Assembly (NCBI RefSeq): GCF_000712075.1
Contig: NZ_JONW01000005.1
Span: 811,001 to 875,000, forward strand
Reading direction: 5' to 3'
Length of the DNA: 64,000 bases
Source: Caulobacter sp. UNC358MFTsu5.1
GTDB taxonomy: Bacteria > Pseudomonadota > Alphaproteobacteria > Caulobacterales > Caulobacteraceae
Under the pieces are notes generated by a model. The model was not told the DNA's origin. It did not search any database and saw nothing but the letters and a program-made list of their open reading frames with translations. Below are positions 1-10,339 of this stretch, in pieces (positions within the stretch are counted from its first letter, which is position 1; each line of letters begins with the position of its first letter). Position numbers and translations under genes: made by a program.

Positions 1-86
1 ACCGGATGAGCTGGGCGCCGGTCAAGCTGGCCCTGGCGGGGGATCTGCTGGACGGCGCGGCGTTCGAGGACGGGTTGGAGGGGTAG
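1..86 (+). CDS. rnhB: C-terminal end of probable ribonuclease HII (partial)
   Basis: Only the last 27 codons are in the window, ending in TAG at 84-86. The readable frame gives R-M-S-W-A-P-V followed by an Ala/Leu-rich tail. Many RNase HII proteins, which remove RNA primers and misincorporated ribonucleotides, carry an H-R-x-S-F/W-A-P-V motif near the C-terminus; the incomplete first codon (xAC) could supply the His. The call rests on this one motif, so it is tentative. The gene runs in the same direction as ccrM but is separated from it by 320 bp. Confidence 0.5.
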   Translation, partial: RMSWAPVKLALAGDLLDGAAFEDGLEG

Positions 87-110
87 GGCCCTTCTCCGCC
101 ATCCTTTCGC

Positions 111-251
111 CCGTCATCCTCGGACTTGTTCCGAGGACCCCTGTGTCCGCCCCCCCTGTCCATGCAAGCTGGGGCGCAGCAGCGGCGCTCTCCTCGGCCG
201 TCGGCAACATAGCTGAACGAGGGGTCCTCGGAACAAGTCCGAGGATGACGG
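111..251. repeat. Long inverted repeat, TCATCCTCGG family
   Basis: Two 31-base arms (111-141 and 221-251) are perfect reverse complements around a 79-base spacer. Each arm also contains a smaller palindrome, CCTCGGA-x-TCCGAGG. A solitary copy of the inner hairpin lies at 22053-22083. It resembles the miniature palindromic intergenic elements common in alphaproteobacteria; no coding capacity is visible. Confidence 0.85.
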
Positions 252-280
252 CGAGAATGTTCTTGAATTCAATCAAGAGC

Positions 281-300
281 TTGAGTCCGGCCAGACTCAA
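281..300. promoter_or_regulatory. Inverted repeat carrying two GANTC methylation sites
   Basis: TTGAGTC (281-287) and GACTCAA (294-300) are perfect reverse complements with a 6-base spacer, and each arm contains one GANTC, the target of CcrM. The dyad lies just upstream of the CtrA-like box. A methylation-sensitive role is inference. Confidence 0.6.
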
Positions 301-320
301 ATCCACAACCAAAGGCTGGG

Positions 321-336
321 TTAACAAGCGGGTAAC
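321..336 (+). promoter_or_regulatory. CtrA-like binding box of the ccrM promoter
   Basis: TTAA (321-324), seven bases, then GTAAC (332-336) fits the CtrA full-site pattern TTAA-N7-TTAAC with one mismatch. In Caulobacter crescentus CtrA activates ccrM late in the cell cycle, so the position 71 bp before the start codon makes sense. I did not identify the -10 element with confidence. Confidence 0.7.
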
Positions 337-366
337 CACGTCCCTCAACACACTATTTACTAGCTA

Positions 367-378
367 GACTCATGATTC
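367..378 (+). promoter_or_regulatory. Paired GANTC sites in the ccrM leader
   Basis: GACTC at 367-371 and GATTC at 374-378 lie 29-40 bp before the ccrM start. Two GANTC sites in the ccrM leader are known in C. crescentus and link ccrM transcription to methylation state, so their conservation supports both the gene call and the start codon. Confidence 0.75.
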
Positions 379-394
379 CGCTCAGTGTTTTTGA

Positions 395-1483
<1,089 letters not shown>

Positions 1484-1490
1484 CCGCCGC

Positions 1491-2225
1491 TCAGGCCTTT
1501 CCTCCCTGGCGCTTCACCGCGCGCAGATAGGCCTCCTGCCAATAGTCGCCGCCGACGTGGTCGACCCTGTCGACCCGCCAGAAGCCGAACTCGTTGACGG
1601 CGTAGGCGGGCTCGAAATAGCGCAGGCTCGTCGCGTCCTCGATCGAGTACACAAGGTTGTACATGACCTGGAAGACCTTGTCGGACAGGCGCACGGCCAG
1701 CAGGGCGTGGCCTTCGGGCGGGCGGGTCAGCAGGGTCATGCCCATGACCAGGAACAGGTTCTCGCGCGCGTATTTCAGCCGCTTCAGCCCCCAGCGCTTG
1801 ACCAGGGCGATGTCCTCGCAATCGCCGCCCTCCTTCAGGGTCGTGTACGCCTCGGCCCACACGTCTTCCGGCCCGTCCTTCCTCCTGGCGACGTTCGCGT
1901 TGACATAGGTGTTGACCGCCTTGAGCTGATCCATCTGCGACAGGTTCTTCGCCGCCAGCTGGTCAAGAAATTCCCGGTATTTCCGGATCGGCCGCTCATT
2001 GCTGGTTTCCATCAACGGCTGGCGCGCATCGACCCTGGCCGTCAAGTTCTTGAGCTTGGCCGCCACGTCGGGCGGCGGCGGAATCTTGATGGTGATCCAA
2101 CCGCCCACCAGCGTGTTGGCGCGGGACGCGGTGGGCAGCATCGCGGCCAGGAGGCCCGCCCCGGCCAGCCGGTGGAAACGCCGGCGTCGAACGTCTTGGA
2201 TTTCCGGCATGCCGACCACGCCCAA
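1491..2225 (-). CDS. Transglutaminase-like cysteine peptidase (LapG/BTLCP family), secreted
   Basis: The 244-residue protein has an N-terminal RRRRFHRL plus hydrophobic stretch ending in A-S-R-A near residue 36, compatible with a Tat or Sec signal. The core shows GGDCED (Cys136) and GHALLAVR (His173), the Cys and His signatures of bacterial transglutaminase-like cysteine proteinases; LapG of this family cleaves adhesins in the periplasm. The family usually has an Asp in an L-D-N motif after the His, but here the equivalent segment reads V-M-Y-N, so the classical triad may be incomplete. No LapD-like partner is adjacent. An internal ATG at codon 6 is an alternative start. Confidence 0.75.
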   Translation of the reverse strand: MGVVGMPEIQDVRRRRFHRLAGAGLLAAMLPTASRANTLVGGWITIKIPPPPDVAAKLKNLTARVDARQPLMETSNERPIRKYREFLDQLAAKNLSQMDQLKAVNTYVNANVARRKDGPEDVWAEAYTTLKEGGDCEDIALVKRWGLKRLKYARENLFLVMGMTLLTRPPEGHALLAVRLSDKVFQVMYNLVYSIEDATSLRYFEPAYAVNEFGFWRVDRVDHVGGDYWQEAYLRAVKRQGGKA

Positions 2226-2322
2226 CGCTGTTTGGAGCGTCAGGCTAGGAGGCCGCCGATCCCGCGCCCATCGGGGGTTTACCGCAGCCGCCGTATCCCT
2301 TTCGCCGGAGGGCGCCGAGCGT

Positions 2323-2952
2323 TTAGGCGCCCCCGTTCAGCCAGAACACCCGAAGGGCGTCGGCCCCGCCGAAATACTGGTCGCGATCGCAAGGACCGAT
2401 CCCCGGCGCAGCGTGCGGCTGCGGCCCGTTGACCCCGTCCGTGTACTGCCACAGCGTCCAGCCCGACCAGTTGGGCGGCACGACCGCGGCCGAGCCGTAC
2501 TGGGCCAGCCAGAACCAGCACAGGGACAGCACCGGGTCCTTCTCGTTCCCCAGCAGCTCCTTGACGTAGTTGCCCGAATAGAGCCCGGGCCAACGGCCGG
2601 CCTGGTCGCTGATCCGCGTGACGAAGGCCCGGGCCTGGTCCAGGTTCATGCTGGAGCCGTTCGGGTTCTGCTCGAAATCCAGGACCAGCAGCATGCCGGC
2701 GTTGTCCGGCCCGACCGTCTGCAGGAAGTGATCGGCCTGGGCGACGGGATCGTCGCCGGTCCCGAAGTGATAGGCGCCCCACATCAGGCCCGCGGCCTGA
2801 GCGGCGGTCCGCCGGACCGCGTAGTCGGGATCGACGAAGCCCAGCCCCTCGGTGGCCTTGTGCAGCACGCCCGTGATCCCGCCGGCGGCGGCCTGGACAA
2901 AGTTCGGGCTGGCGTTGTGGTGCGAGAGGTCGATGACGGTGTTGATGGCCAT
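2323..2952 (-). CDS. Glycoside hydrolase family 25 lysozyme-like protein
   Basis: The 209-residue product is a compact GH25 (muramidase) domain. It opens with VIDLSHHN, containing the N-terminal catalytic-site Asp, and has the second acidic motif LVLDFEQN mid-protein and the late WLWQY-type strand (WTLWQYTDG). No signal peptide is visible, so it may act inside the cell, be exported by another route, or work through a phage-type holin that I do not see. The start at 2952 is chosen because GAGGAG lies 9 bases upstream; the open frame extends far into mutY but that extension is a shadow. Confidence 0.88.
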   Translation of the reverse strand: MAINTVIDLSHHNASPNFVQAAAGGITGVLHKATEGLGFVDPDYAVRRTAAQAAGLMWGAYHFGTGDDPVAQADHFLQTVGPDNAGMLLVLDFEQNPNGSSMNLDQARAFVTRISDQAGRWPGLYSGNYVKELLGNEKDPVLSLCWFWLAQYGSAAVVPPNWSGWTLWQYTDGVNGPQPHAAPGIGPCDRDQYFGGADALRVFWLNGGA

Positions 2953-3029
2953 GGACGGGCTCCTCGGCTCGTGATGGGCGCGAGCTTGCCACCAAAGCCG
3001 GAAGTTGTCCCTCGCCGAAACTCGCCCGA

Positions 3030-4091
3030 TCAGAGCAATCGATCGGCGGCCCGCGCGGCTTTCAAGAACACGCTGGGCAGGGCCGACAGGCCTTCGCGCG
3101 GGGTCCAGACGACGTCGCCCTCCACGAGCTCGGCGCCGTTGCTCTCGGCCCGCAGCACCCACAGGGTCAGGGCGAAGTGGGTGAAGACGTGCTCCACCAC
3201 CCCGACGTCGCGCCAGACGCCGGAGCTTGGAGCGGCCTCGGCGGCTTCCACGTCCGTCCACGGACGATCGCGCCAATCGCTGGTCGGCAGGCCCAGCATG
3301 CCGCCCAGGAGGCCCTTGGGCGGGCGGCGGACCAGAGCGACCGCGTCGCCGCGCGTCAGGACATAGGCCACGCCGTGCCGGCGCGGGCGGTCGGCCTTCC
3401 GGGTCTTGCGCGGATAGGTCTCGGGCGCGCCGGTCTTGAGGCCCTCGCACCAGGCCGAGATCGGGCAGCGGTCGCACAGCGGCCCCTTGGGCCGGCAGAC
3501 CGTGGCCCCCAGGTCCATCAGGGCCTGGGCCCAGTCGCCGGGACGCTCGTTGGTGACCAGCTGGCCCGCCAGCCGCTTCAGCTCCGGCTTGACGTCGGGA
3601 ACGGGCTCCTCCACCGCGAACAGCCGGGCCATCACCCGCTCGACATTGCCGTCGACGACGTTGGCCTCGCGGTCGAAGGCGATGGCGGCCACGGCGGCGG
3701 CGGTGTAGGCGCCCACGCCCGGCAGGGCGCGCAGCCCCTCCTCCGTGTCGGGGAAGACCCCGCCGTGATCGGCGGCCACGGCCCGGGCGCAGGCCAGCAG
3801 GTTGCGGGCCCGGGCGTAGTAGCCGAGGCCGGCCCAGGCGGCCATCAGCTCGCCGTCCTCCACCGCCGCCAGGTCCGACACGGTGGGCCAGCGCCGGGTG
3901 AAGCTCAGGAAATAGGGCGTGGCGTGCGGCACGGTGGTCTGCTGCAGCATCACCTCCGACAGCCAGACCCTGTACGGGTCGGAGCGCCGCCCGGCCTTGC
4001 CCGCCGCCGGGCCGGTGCGCCAGGGCAGGTCGCGCGCCTGGGCGTCGTACCAGGCCAGCAGGGCGGCGCGGAGGGCGGGGATGTCGAGCAT
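3030..4091 (-). CDS. mutY: A/G-specific adenine glycosylase MutY
   Basis: This 353-residue enzyme removes adenine mispaired with 8-oxoguanine. Catalytic Glu46 lies in SEVMLQQT, the helix-hairpin-helix LPGVGAYT is at about 123-130, catalytic Asp147 is in NVVDGNVERV, and the four iron-sulfur cysteines 199, 206, 209 and 215 have the C-x6-C-x2-C-x5-C spacing. The C-terminal third is a Nudix-like 8-oxoG recognition domain. The open frame continues 50 codons upstream, but that part is the intergenic repeat, so the ATG at 4091 (MLDIPALR) is the real start. The upstream repeat separates it from the divergent DUF721 gene. Confidence 0.95.
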   Translation of the reverse strand: MLDIPALRAALLAWYDAQARDLPWRTGPAAGKAGRRSDPYRVWLSEVMLQQTTVPHATPYFLSFTRRWPTVSDLAAVEDGELMAAWAGLGYYARARNLLACARAVAADHGGVFPDTEEGLRALPGVGAYTAAAVAAIAFDREANVVDGNVERVMARLFAVEEPVPDVKPELKRLAGQLVTNERPGDWAQALMDLGATVCRPKGPLCDRCPISAWCEGLKTGAPETYPRKTRKADRPRRHGVAYVLTRGDAVALVRRPPKGLLGGMLGLPTSDWRDRPWTDVEAAEAAPSSGVWRDVGVVEHVFTHFALTLWVLRAESNGAELVEGDVVWTPREGLSALPSVFLKAARAADRLL

Positions 4092-4119
4092 GGGACGAGC
4101 TATGCAAAACCCCTCTGTC

Positions 4120-4242
4120 GTTGTCATCCCGGAAAGCGCGCAGCGCTTGTCCGGGACCCAGGACAGCCGCAGGGCAGCCGCACCGCCTTCGCCCAGTCCC
4201 CTGGGTCCCGGACAGCCTCTGCGAGGCTTCCGGGATGACAAC
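4120..4242. repeat. Inverted repeat, TCATCCCGG family
   Basis: The ends (4120-4134 and 4228-4242) are perfect 15-base reverse complements, and further inner segments (TGTCCGGGACCCAG and CTGGGTCCCGGACA) also pair. It fills the divergent gap between mutY and the DUF721 gene and creates a false N-terminal extension of mutY. Confidence 0.8.
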
Positions 4243-4295
4243 TTTTTGCATCATGTTTGCATCGTGGCCCTGGCTATCTCTGCTAACCTGAACCC

Positions 4296-4838
4296 ATGCG
4301 CCGTCGCCCCCTGCCCACCGCGGAAGAAGCCCTCGAGATCCTCAAGCGCCGCCGCACGCGTCCGCAGGTGCGTCCGCCGCCCCCGGCCGGCAAGTCGCTG
4401 GCCCCGCTGATCAAGAAGCTGGACGAGAAGTTCGGCCAGGGCCCGGGCGTCCTGCAGGCCCGCTGGAAGGAGATCGTCGGCGAGACCCTGGCCCGGCGCA
4501 CCGAGCCCGTCCGGGTCATCAAGAGCCGCACCGGCGACGGCGGCACCCTGGAGCTGCGGGTCGACGGCCCCGTGGCCTCGCTGATCCAGCACCAGGCCCC
4601 GCAGATCACCCAGCGCCTGGACCTCCTGCTGGGCAAGGGCGCGGTGACCAAGCTGCGCATCGTCCAGGGCCCGGTGAAGGTCCAGGCCGCCCCCGTCGCC
4701 GCCCGCCCCCGCAGGAAGCCGCCGCTGGACGCCGCCCAGGAGCGCGACCTGGCCGACAGCCTGGCCGACCAGCCCGAGGGCGGCCTGAAGGACGCCCTGT
4801 TGAAGCTGGGCCGCGGCGTGCTGCGCGACCCGCGCTGA
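4296..4838 (+). CDS. DUF721 (DciA-like) protein
   Basis: The 180-residue basic protein has the DUF721 core: a W-K-E-I-V-G motif (about residues 67-72) followed by a G-T-L-E-L-R-V strand and SLIQHQAPQI helix, roughly residues 40-130. DUF721 proteins are related to DciA, the helicase-loading partner of DnaB in many bacteria lacking DnaC, so a replication role is likely but not shown here. It is preceded by the repeat and followed by the two DsbA-like genes and smc in the same direction. Confidence 0.8.
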   Translation: MRRRPLPTAEEALEILKRRRTRPQVRPPPPAGKSLAPLIKKLDEKFGQGPGVLQARWKEIVGETLARRTEPVRVIKSRTGDGGTLELRVDGPVASLIQHQAPQITQRLDLLLGKGAVTKLRIVQGPVKVQAAPVAARPRRKPPLDAAQERDLADSLADQPEGGLKDALLKLGRGVLRDPR

Positions 4839-4963
4839 GCGGCGTCTCTGGATTGACAACCACGCGTCCGATAGGCTGATGCCTCGCCTTATCCGCGCCC
4901 TTTTCACGCGACTAAAGAATCGCGCTTAACTTCACTGTTCACGCCTCTTCCAGGGAAGATCAC

Positions 4964-5599
4964 ATGCGTCCGTTGACCCGCCGGCTCCTGACCGTCGCCG
5001 CCCTCTCCGCCACACTGGGCGCCACGCTCGCCGGCTGCGACAAGAAGGCGGCCGTGACCGCCGACGACATGTCGCTGGGCAACGCCAACGCCAAGGTCAC
5101 GGTCGTCGAGTACGCCTCGACCGCGTGCCCGCACTGCGCCCGCTGGAACGCCGACGTCTTCCCCGCCTTCAAGGCCAAGTACATCGACACCGGCCGCGTC
5201 CACTACGTGGCCCGCGAGTCCCTGACCGGCGATCCGCGCCTGGCCGCCGCCGGCTTCCTGATCGCCCGCTGCGCCGGCAAGGACAAATACTTCCAGGTCG
5301 TCGACGCCCTGTACCGCGCCCAGGAGCGCATCTACCAGAGCGGCGACATCCGCGGCGAACTGCAGGGCGTGGCGCAGGCGGCGGGCCTGAACGAGGCCCA
5401 GTTCAACGCCTGCGTCAACGACGAGAAGGCCCTCAAGGCGCTGAACGATCGCGTCGAGCGCACCGCCAAGGAAGACAAGATCACCGGCACCCCGACCTTC
5501 ATCGTCAACGGCAAGAAGGCCGGCGGCGACGACGGCGGCGAGCAGACCCTGGAGCAGCTGAGCACCCTGATCGACCAGGCCGAGGCCGCCGCGAAATGA
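4964..5599 (+). CDS. DsbA-family thioredoxin-fold lipoprotein
   Basis: The 211-residue protein starts with a basic hydrophobic signal and a lipobox L-A-G-C with Cys25, so it is probably a lipoprotein facing the periplasm. The DsbA/DSBA-like thioredoxin fold (Thioredoxin_4 type) carries a CPHC redox centre at residues 55-58 and a cis-Pro segment GTPTFIVNG near the end. It is likely to oxidise or reshuffle disulfides in exported proteins. Its stop overlaps the start of the next, paralogous gene (ATGA), so the two are translationally coupled. A TTGACA hexamer at 4853-4858 might be part of its promoter. Confidence 0.88.
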   Translation: MRPLTRRLLTVAALSATLGATLAGCDKKAAVTADDMSLGNANAKVTVVEYASTACPHCARWNADVFPAFKAKYIDTGRVHYVARESLTGDPRLAAAGFLIARCAGKDKYFQVVDALYRAQERIYQSGDIRGELQGVAQAAGLNEAQFNACVNDEKALKALNDRVERTAKEDKITGTPTFIVNGKKAGGDDGGEQTLEQLSTLIDQAEAAAK

Positions 5600-6291
5600 T
5601 CCTGAGCCGGCGCGCCCTGATCGGAACGGGCCTCCCGGCCCTGGGCTGGGCGGCTTCGGGCGTGGCGGTCATCGCCATGCCGACGGTCGCGCGCGCCGCG
5701 CCCCTGCCGCCCGCCGAGGGCGACATGGGCCTGGGTTCGCCCAAGGCCCCGGTGCAGGTGGTGGAGTACGCCTCGCTGTCGTGCTCGCACTGCGCCCACT
5801 GGAACAACGACGTGTTCCCGGCCTTCAAGAAGCAGTTCATCGACACCGGCAAGGTCCGGTACGTGTTCCGCGAATACCTGACCCAGCCCTACGAGTTCGC
5901 CGCCGCCGGCTATCTGCTGGCCCGGCGGGTGGGCCCGGCCCGCTATTTCGAGGTCATCGACGCGATCTTCAGGCAGCAGACCGCCATCTTCGAGAGCGAG
6001 GACCTGTGGGGCGGGCTGCTGAAGATCGGCAAGAGCTTCGGCCTGACCGAGGCCCAGTTCACCGCCGCCCTGGAGGACAAGAAGGCCCTGGAGGTCGTCA
6101 ACGCCCGCATCACCAAGGCCGGCGAGCGCGACCAGATCGAGGTGACCCCGACCTTCTTCGTCAACGGCGAGCGGATCGAGGGCGGCCAGCCGATCGAGAT
6201 CTTCGCCGCCGCCATCGCCAAGGCGACGCCCAAGGCGGGTCCCAAGCCCGCCGCCGCCCCCAAGTCGGCCGCGAAGCCGGCCAAGGGCTGA
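5596..6291 (+). CDS. DsbA-family thiol:disulfide protein, Tat-type signal
   Basis: The 231-residue product is a paralogue of the preceding lipoprotein: the same YAS-x-x-C-x-H-C motif gives a CSHC active site at residues 63-66 and a TPTFFVNG cis-Pro loop. The N-terminus SRRALIGTG followed by a hydrophobic stretch and A-R-A suggests Tat export as a soluble or anchored periplasmic protein rather than a lipoprotein. A Pro/Ala/Lys-rich tail of about 25 residues closes the protein. Its ATG overlaps the upstream TGA, and smc starts 16 bp downstream. Confidence 0.88.
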   Translation: MILSRRALIGTGLPALGWAASGVAVIAMPTVARAAPLPPAEGDMGLGSPKAPVQVVEYASLSCSHCAHWNNDVFPAFKKQFIDTGKVRYVFREYLTQPYEFAAAGYLLARRVGPARYFEVIDAIFRQQTAIFESEDLWGGLLKIGKSFGLTEAQFTAALEDKKALEVVNARITKAGERDQIEVTPTFFVNGERIEGGQPIEIFAAAIAKATPKAGPKPAAAPKSAAKPAKG

Positions 6292-6307
6292 GAGGCGGGC
6301 GCGCGCC

Positions 6308-9300
6308 GTGCAATTCCAGCGCCTGCGCCTTTCGGGATTCAAATCCTTCGTCGAACCGACCGAGTTCCGGATCGAGCCCGGCCTGACGGGCATCGTCGGG
6401 CCCAACGGCTGTGGCAAGTCCAACCTGCTGGAAGCCCTGCGCTGGGTGATGGGCGCCAATTCGGCGAAAGCCATGCGCGCGGGCGGCATGGACGACGTGA
6501 TCTTCGCCGGCAGCGGCAACCGCCCCGCCCGCAACCACGCCGACGTCACCCTGACGATCGACAACAGCGACCGCACCGCGCCCGCCCAGTTCAATGACGA
6601 CCCGACCCTGGAGGTCGTGCGCCGCATCGACCGGGGCGAGGGCTCGACCTACCGCATCAACGGCCGCGAGGTGCGGGCCCGCGACGTCCAGCTGCTGTTC
6701 GCCGACGCCTCGACCGGCGCCAACTCGCCGGCCCTGGTCCGCCAGGGCCAGATCAGCGAGCTGATCGGCGCCAAGCCGCAGAACCGCCGCCGCATCCTGG
6801 AAGAGGCGGCCGGGGTCTCGGGCCTGCACACCCGCCGCCACGAGGCCGAGCTGCGCCTGCGGGCCGCCGAGGCCAATCTCTCGCGCCTGGAGGACGTGGC
6901 GCGCGAACTGGAGACGGCCCTGGGCCGGCTGCGTCGCGAGGCCCGCCAGGCCGAGAAGTACAAGCGCCTGTCCGCCGAGATCCGCGCCGTGCAGGGGGCC
7001 GTACTCTACGCCCGCTGGACCGAGGCGCGCGACACGCTGGAGCGCACCCAGTCCGAGACCACCCAGGCCGCCCGCGCCGTCGAGGAGACCGCCCGCGCCG
7101 CCGCCACGGCCCAGACCGCGATCCTGGCGGCCGAGACCGCCATGCCGCCGCTACGCGAGGAGGCCTCGATCGCCCAGGCGATCCTGGGCCAGCTGGCCAT
7201 CCAGAAGGACCGCGCCGAGCGCGAGGCCGAGGCCGCCCAGGCTGAGTTCGAGCGGCTGTCGGCCGACCTGACCCGCATCGACGACGACCGGGCCCGCGAG
7301 GCGCAGGGCCTGCAGGACGCCGTCCAGGCCCTGGCCCGCGCCGACGCCGAACTGGTCGAGCTGCGCGCCCAGATCGCCGCCGCGCCCGCCCGGGGTCCCG
7401 AGTTGGCCGCCGCCGCCAAGGCCGCCGAGGACAATCGGGCGAAAGCCGACGCCGAGGTCGAACAGCTGGCCGCCCGCGCCGCCGCCGAGGACGCCCGGGC
7501 CCGCGCCGCCGCCCAGCGCCTGCAGGAGGCGGAGAGCCGCCTGGCCCGCACCGTCCGCGCCCTGGACCAGGCCAAGGCCGAACGCGCCGCCGTCGGCCCC
7601 GTGGTCGACCCGGCCGCCGCCGAGGCCCGCCAGCGCTTCGCCAACGCCGAGGCAGGCCTGGCGTCAGCCCGGCAGGCTCTTGAAGACGCCGAGGCCGTCC
7701 GCGTGAAGGCCGCCCAGGCCGAGGCCCAGTCGCGCGACCTGGCCCGCAAGGTCGAGGACCAGCTGGGCCGCCTGCGCACCGAGGCCCGGGGCCTGGCCCA
7801 GCTGACCGCCCCGCGCGCCAAGAGCGGCTTCTCGCCGGCCCTGGACGCGGTGACGCCCGAGAAGGGCTACGGCGCGGCCCTGGCCGCCGCCCTGGGCGAC
7901 GACCTGGAAGCTGCCCTGGACCCCCGCGCCGCCTCGTTCTGGGCCGGCGCCGACGCCAAGACCGTCGCCTGGCCCGACGGCGCGACGCCGCTGGCCCCGC
8001 TGATCAAGGCCCCGCCGGAACTGGCCGCCCGCCTGTCGCACGTGGCCGTGGTCGAGCGGGCCGACGGCGACCGCCTGGCCAAGGGCCTGCCGGTGGGCGC
8101 GCGGCTGGTCTCGAAGGAAGGCGACCTGTGGCGCTGGGACGGCTTCGTGGCCCGGGCCGACGCCCCCAAGCCCGCCGCCGTGCGGCTTGAGCAGCGCACG
8201 CGCCTCGCCGAAGTCGAGGCCGAGATCGACCAGGTCGCCCCGCGCGCCGAGGCCGCGACCGCCGCCCTGAAGACTGCCGCCGACGCCCTGCGCGTCGCCG
8301 AAGAAACCCTTCGGGACAAGCGCCGGGGTCCGCCCGAAGCCGAGCGCCTGCTGACCGGGGCCCGCGAGCAGGTCGCGCGCTACGAGCGCGAGGCCGCCCA
8401 GCGCGAGGCCCGCGCCCAGTCGCTGGACGACACCATCGCCCGCTTCGAGGCCGAGCGCGCCGAGGCGCAGACGGCCCTGGACGCCGTCCGCGCCGAGAGC
8501 GCCGGGACCGAGAGCGCCGAGGACCTGGCGCCCCGGCTGACCGCCGCCCGCCAGGCCGCCACGGCCGCCCGCGAGGCCGCCGCCGCCGCCCGTTCGGCCC
8601 TGGACCAGGAGACCCGCGAAACCGCCGGCCGCCAGCGCCGCCTGGAGAGCCTGGAGCGCGACCACGCCGACTGGACCAAGCGCCGCGAGGCCTCGGCCAA
8701 GCGCGAGACCAGCCTGGACGCCGACCGGATCAAGGCCGCCGCCGCCCTGGAGGCCGCCCGCGAGGCGCCGACCGTCCTGGCCGAGAAGCTGGTCGTGATC
8801 GTCGAGCAGTTCGCCGCCGCCGAGGACCGCCGGGCCAAGGCCTCGGACGCCCTAGAGGCCGCCGAGACCGCCCGCCTCAACGCCGACCGCGCCGCCCGCG
8901 CCGCCGAGCAGGCCGCCTCGGAGGCCCGCGAGAAGCGCGCCGGCCTGGTGGCCACCCTGGACGCCGCCCGCGACCGTTTCGCCGAGGTGGCCACGGCCAT
9001 CCGCGAGCAGGCCCGCATGGAGCCCGAGGAGCTGGGCCGCCACGTGGCCGGCGAGGCCGTGGCCGTTCCGAAGGACGCCGCGGGCGTGGAAGCCCACCTC
9101 TTCGCGCTCGAACGCGAGCGCGACGCCATCGGCCCGGTGAACCTGCGCGCCGAGGAAGAGGCCAACGAATACGCCGCGCGCCTGGAGACCATGCGCACCG
9201 AGCGGGCCGACCTGTCGGGCGCGGTGGGCAAGCTGCGGGCCGGCATCGAGGAGCTGAACGCCGAGGGCCGCGAGCGCCTGCTGGCCGCCTTCGAGGTGAT

Positions 9301-9754
9301 CAACGCCCACTTCCAGACCCTCTTCCAGGCCCTGTTCGGCGGCGGCCAGGCCGAGCTGCGCCTGATCGAGAGCGACGACCCTCTCGAGGCCGGCCTGGAG
9401 ATCTTCGCCTGCCCGCCCGGCAAGCGCATGGCCAGCATGAGCCTGATGAGCGGCGGCGAGCAGGCCCTGACCGCCAGCGCCCTGATCTTCGGCGTCTTCC
9501 TGGCCAATCCGGCCCCGATCTGCGTGCTCGACGAAGTCGACGCGCCGCTGGATGACGCCAACGTCGACCGCTACTGCAACATGCTGGACGAGATGCGCCG
9601 GCGCACCCGCACGCGGTTCATCGCCATCACCCACAATCCGGTGACCATGAGCCGGATGGACCGCCTGTTCGGCGTGACCATGGCCGAGCGCGGCGTCAGC
9701 CAGCTGGTCAGCGTGGACCTGTCGACCGCCGAGCAGTTGGTCGCGGCGCAGTAG
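6308..9754 (+). CDS. smc: Chromosome segregation SMC ATPase
   Basis: At 1148 residues this is a full-length SMC. Walker A GPNGCGKS is at 31-38; two very long Ala/Glu/Arg-rich coiled coils flank a hinge around residues 490-600; the ABC signature MSGGEQ lies near 1047 and Walker [14 protein letters not shown] near 1070-1080. With ScpAB (not in this window) it condenses and segregates the chromosome. The start is GTG at 6308, fixed by the conserved [14 protein letters not shown] opening. It follows the DsbA pair closely and is likely co-transcribed with it. Confidence 0.98.
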   Translation: MQFQRLRLSGFKSFVEPTEFRIEPGLTGIVGPNGCGKSNLLEALRWVMGANSAKAMRAGGMDDVIFAGSGNRPARNHADVTLTIDNSDRTAPAQFNDDPTLEVVRRIDRGEGSTYRINGREVRARDVQLLFADASTGANSPALVRQGQISELIGAKPQNRRRILEEAAGVSGLHTRRHEAELRLRAAEANLSRLEDVARELETALGRLRREARQAEKYKRLSAEIRAVQGAVLYARWTEARDTLERTQSETTQAARAVEETARAAATAQTAILAAETAMPPLREEASIAQAILGQLAIQKDRAEREAEAAQAEFERLSADLTRIDDDRAREAQGLQDAVQALARADAELVELRAQIAAAPARGPELAAAAKAAEDNRAKADAEVEQLAARAAAEDARARAAAQRLQEAESRLARTVRALDQAKAERAAVGPVVDPAAAEARQRFANAEAGLASARQALEDAEAVRVKAAQAEAQSRDLARKVEDQLGRLRTEARGLAQLTAPRAKSGFSPALDAVTPEKGYGAALAAALGDDLEAALDPRAASFWAGADAKTVAWPDGATPLAPLIKAPPELAARLSHVAVVERADGDRLAKGLPVGARLVSKEGDLWRWDGFVARADAPKPAAVRLEQRTRLAEVEAEIDQVAPRAEAATAALKTAADALRVAEETLRDKRRGPPEAERLLTGAREQVARYEREAAQREARAQSLDDTIARFEAERAEAQTALDAVRAESAGTESAEDLAPRLTAARQAATAAREAAAAARSALDQETRETAGRQRRLESLERDHADWTKRREASAKRETSLDADRIKAAAALEAAREAPTVLAEKLVVIVEQFAAAEDRRAKASDALEAAETARLNADRAARAAEQAASEAREKRAGLVATLDAARDRFAEVATAIREQARMEPEELGRHVAGEAVAVPKDAAGVEAHLFALERERDAIGPVNLRAEEEANEYAARLETMRTERADLSGAVGKLRAGIEELNAEGRERLLAAFEVINAHFQTLFQALFGGGQAELRLIESDDPLEAGLEIFACPPGKRMASMSLMSGGEQALTASALIFGVFLANPAPICVLDEVDAPLDDANVDRYCNMLDEMRRRTRTRFIAITHNPVTMSRMDRLFGVTMAERGVSQLVSVDLSTAEQLVAAQ

Positions 9755-9761
9755 GCTTCAA

Positions 9762-9801
9762 AAGAAAAACGCGCCCCTCGCGGAGCGCGCCTTTCGTCTT
9801 T
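9762..9801. terminator. Bidirectional terminator between smc and the ATP synthase operon
   Basis: A GC-rich hairpin with CGCGC/GCGCG arms (9770-9774 and 9785-9789) is flanked by an A-rich run on the left and CTTTCGTCTTTT on the right, so it can act for both convergent units. Confidence 0.7.
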
Positions 9802-9819
9802 TCGCCGTATCCGAAACCG

Positions 9820-10329
9820 CTATTGCAGCTTCGAACCGACTTGGCTGATCGCCGCGTCGACGAGACCGTCCGAGGCGCCGGCCGCGAGGCGGGCGACCAG
9901 GATCTGCTCGGCGGCCTGGGCGGCGAGGTCGACAGCGGCCGACTTGACGTCGGCGGCGGCCTGGGCCTCGGCCTGGGCGATCTTGCGCTCGGCCATTTCG
10001 GCGCGGCGGGCGATCTGCTCTTCCAGCTTGGCCTTGGCTTCCGACGCGATCAGCGCGGCGTCGGCCTTGGCGGCTTCCAGCATGCCGGCGGCCTGGCGTT
10101 CGGCTTCGTCCCGTTGAGCCTTCACCTCGGCGAGCAGGGCCTGGGCCTCTTCCCGCAGCTGGTGAGCCTCGTCGAGTTCAGCCTGGATCTTCTCGGCGTG
10201 GGCGTCCAGCGCCTTGAACAGGGCGCCGGGCAGGACCTTGAGCACGACCAGCAGGCCGATGAACAGGGCCAGGCCGATCAGGACCCACAGCTCGGGGTTG
10301 GCGAGATCGAAGAGGGCTTCGTGTTCCAT
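9820..10329 (-). CDS. atpF: ATP synthase F0 subunit b
   Basis: The 169-residue protein has one N-terminal membrane helix (about 15-34) followed by a long charged helix rich in Ala, Glu, Lys and Gln, as in the peripheral stalk subunit b. It is the last gene of the F0 operon and ends near a terminator shared with smc. Alphaproteobacteria carry two b-type subunits; this one is called b because it lies distal and lacks the long N-terminal extension of its neighbour. Confidence 0.93.
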   Translation of the reverse strand: MEHEALFDLANPELWVLIGLALFIGLLVVLKVLPGALFKALDAHAEKIQAELDEAHQLREEAQALLAEVKAQRDEAERQAAGMLEAAKADAALIASEAKAKLEEQIARRAEMAERKIAQAEAQAAADVKSAAVDLAAQAAEQILVARLAAGASDGLVDAAISQVGSKLQ

Positions 10330-10339
10330 CGTCGTCTCC

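Noticed and set aside
4092..4241. 50-codon N-terminal extension of mutY
   Set aside because: It translates the intergenic inverted repeat; family N-termini begin at 4091.
2323..4254. A 643-codon open frame on the minus strand
   Set aside because: Its first two thirds are a shadow of mutY and the repeat; only the last 209 codons (GH25 lysozyme) look coding.
6649..9561. Several long Arg/Ser/Ala frames opposite smc
   Set aside because: Typical antisense shadows of coiled-coil coding DNA at high GC.
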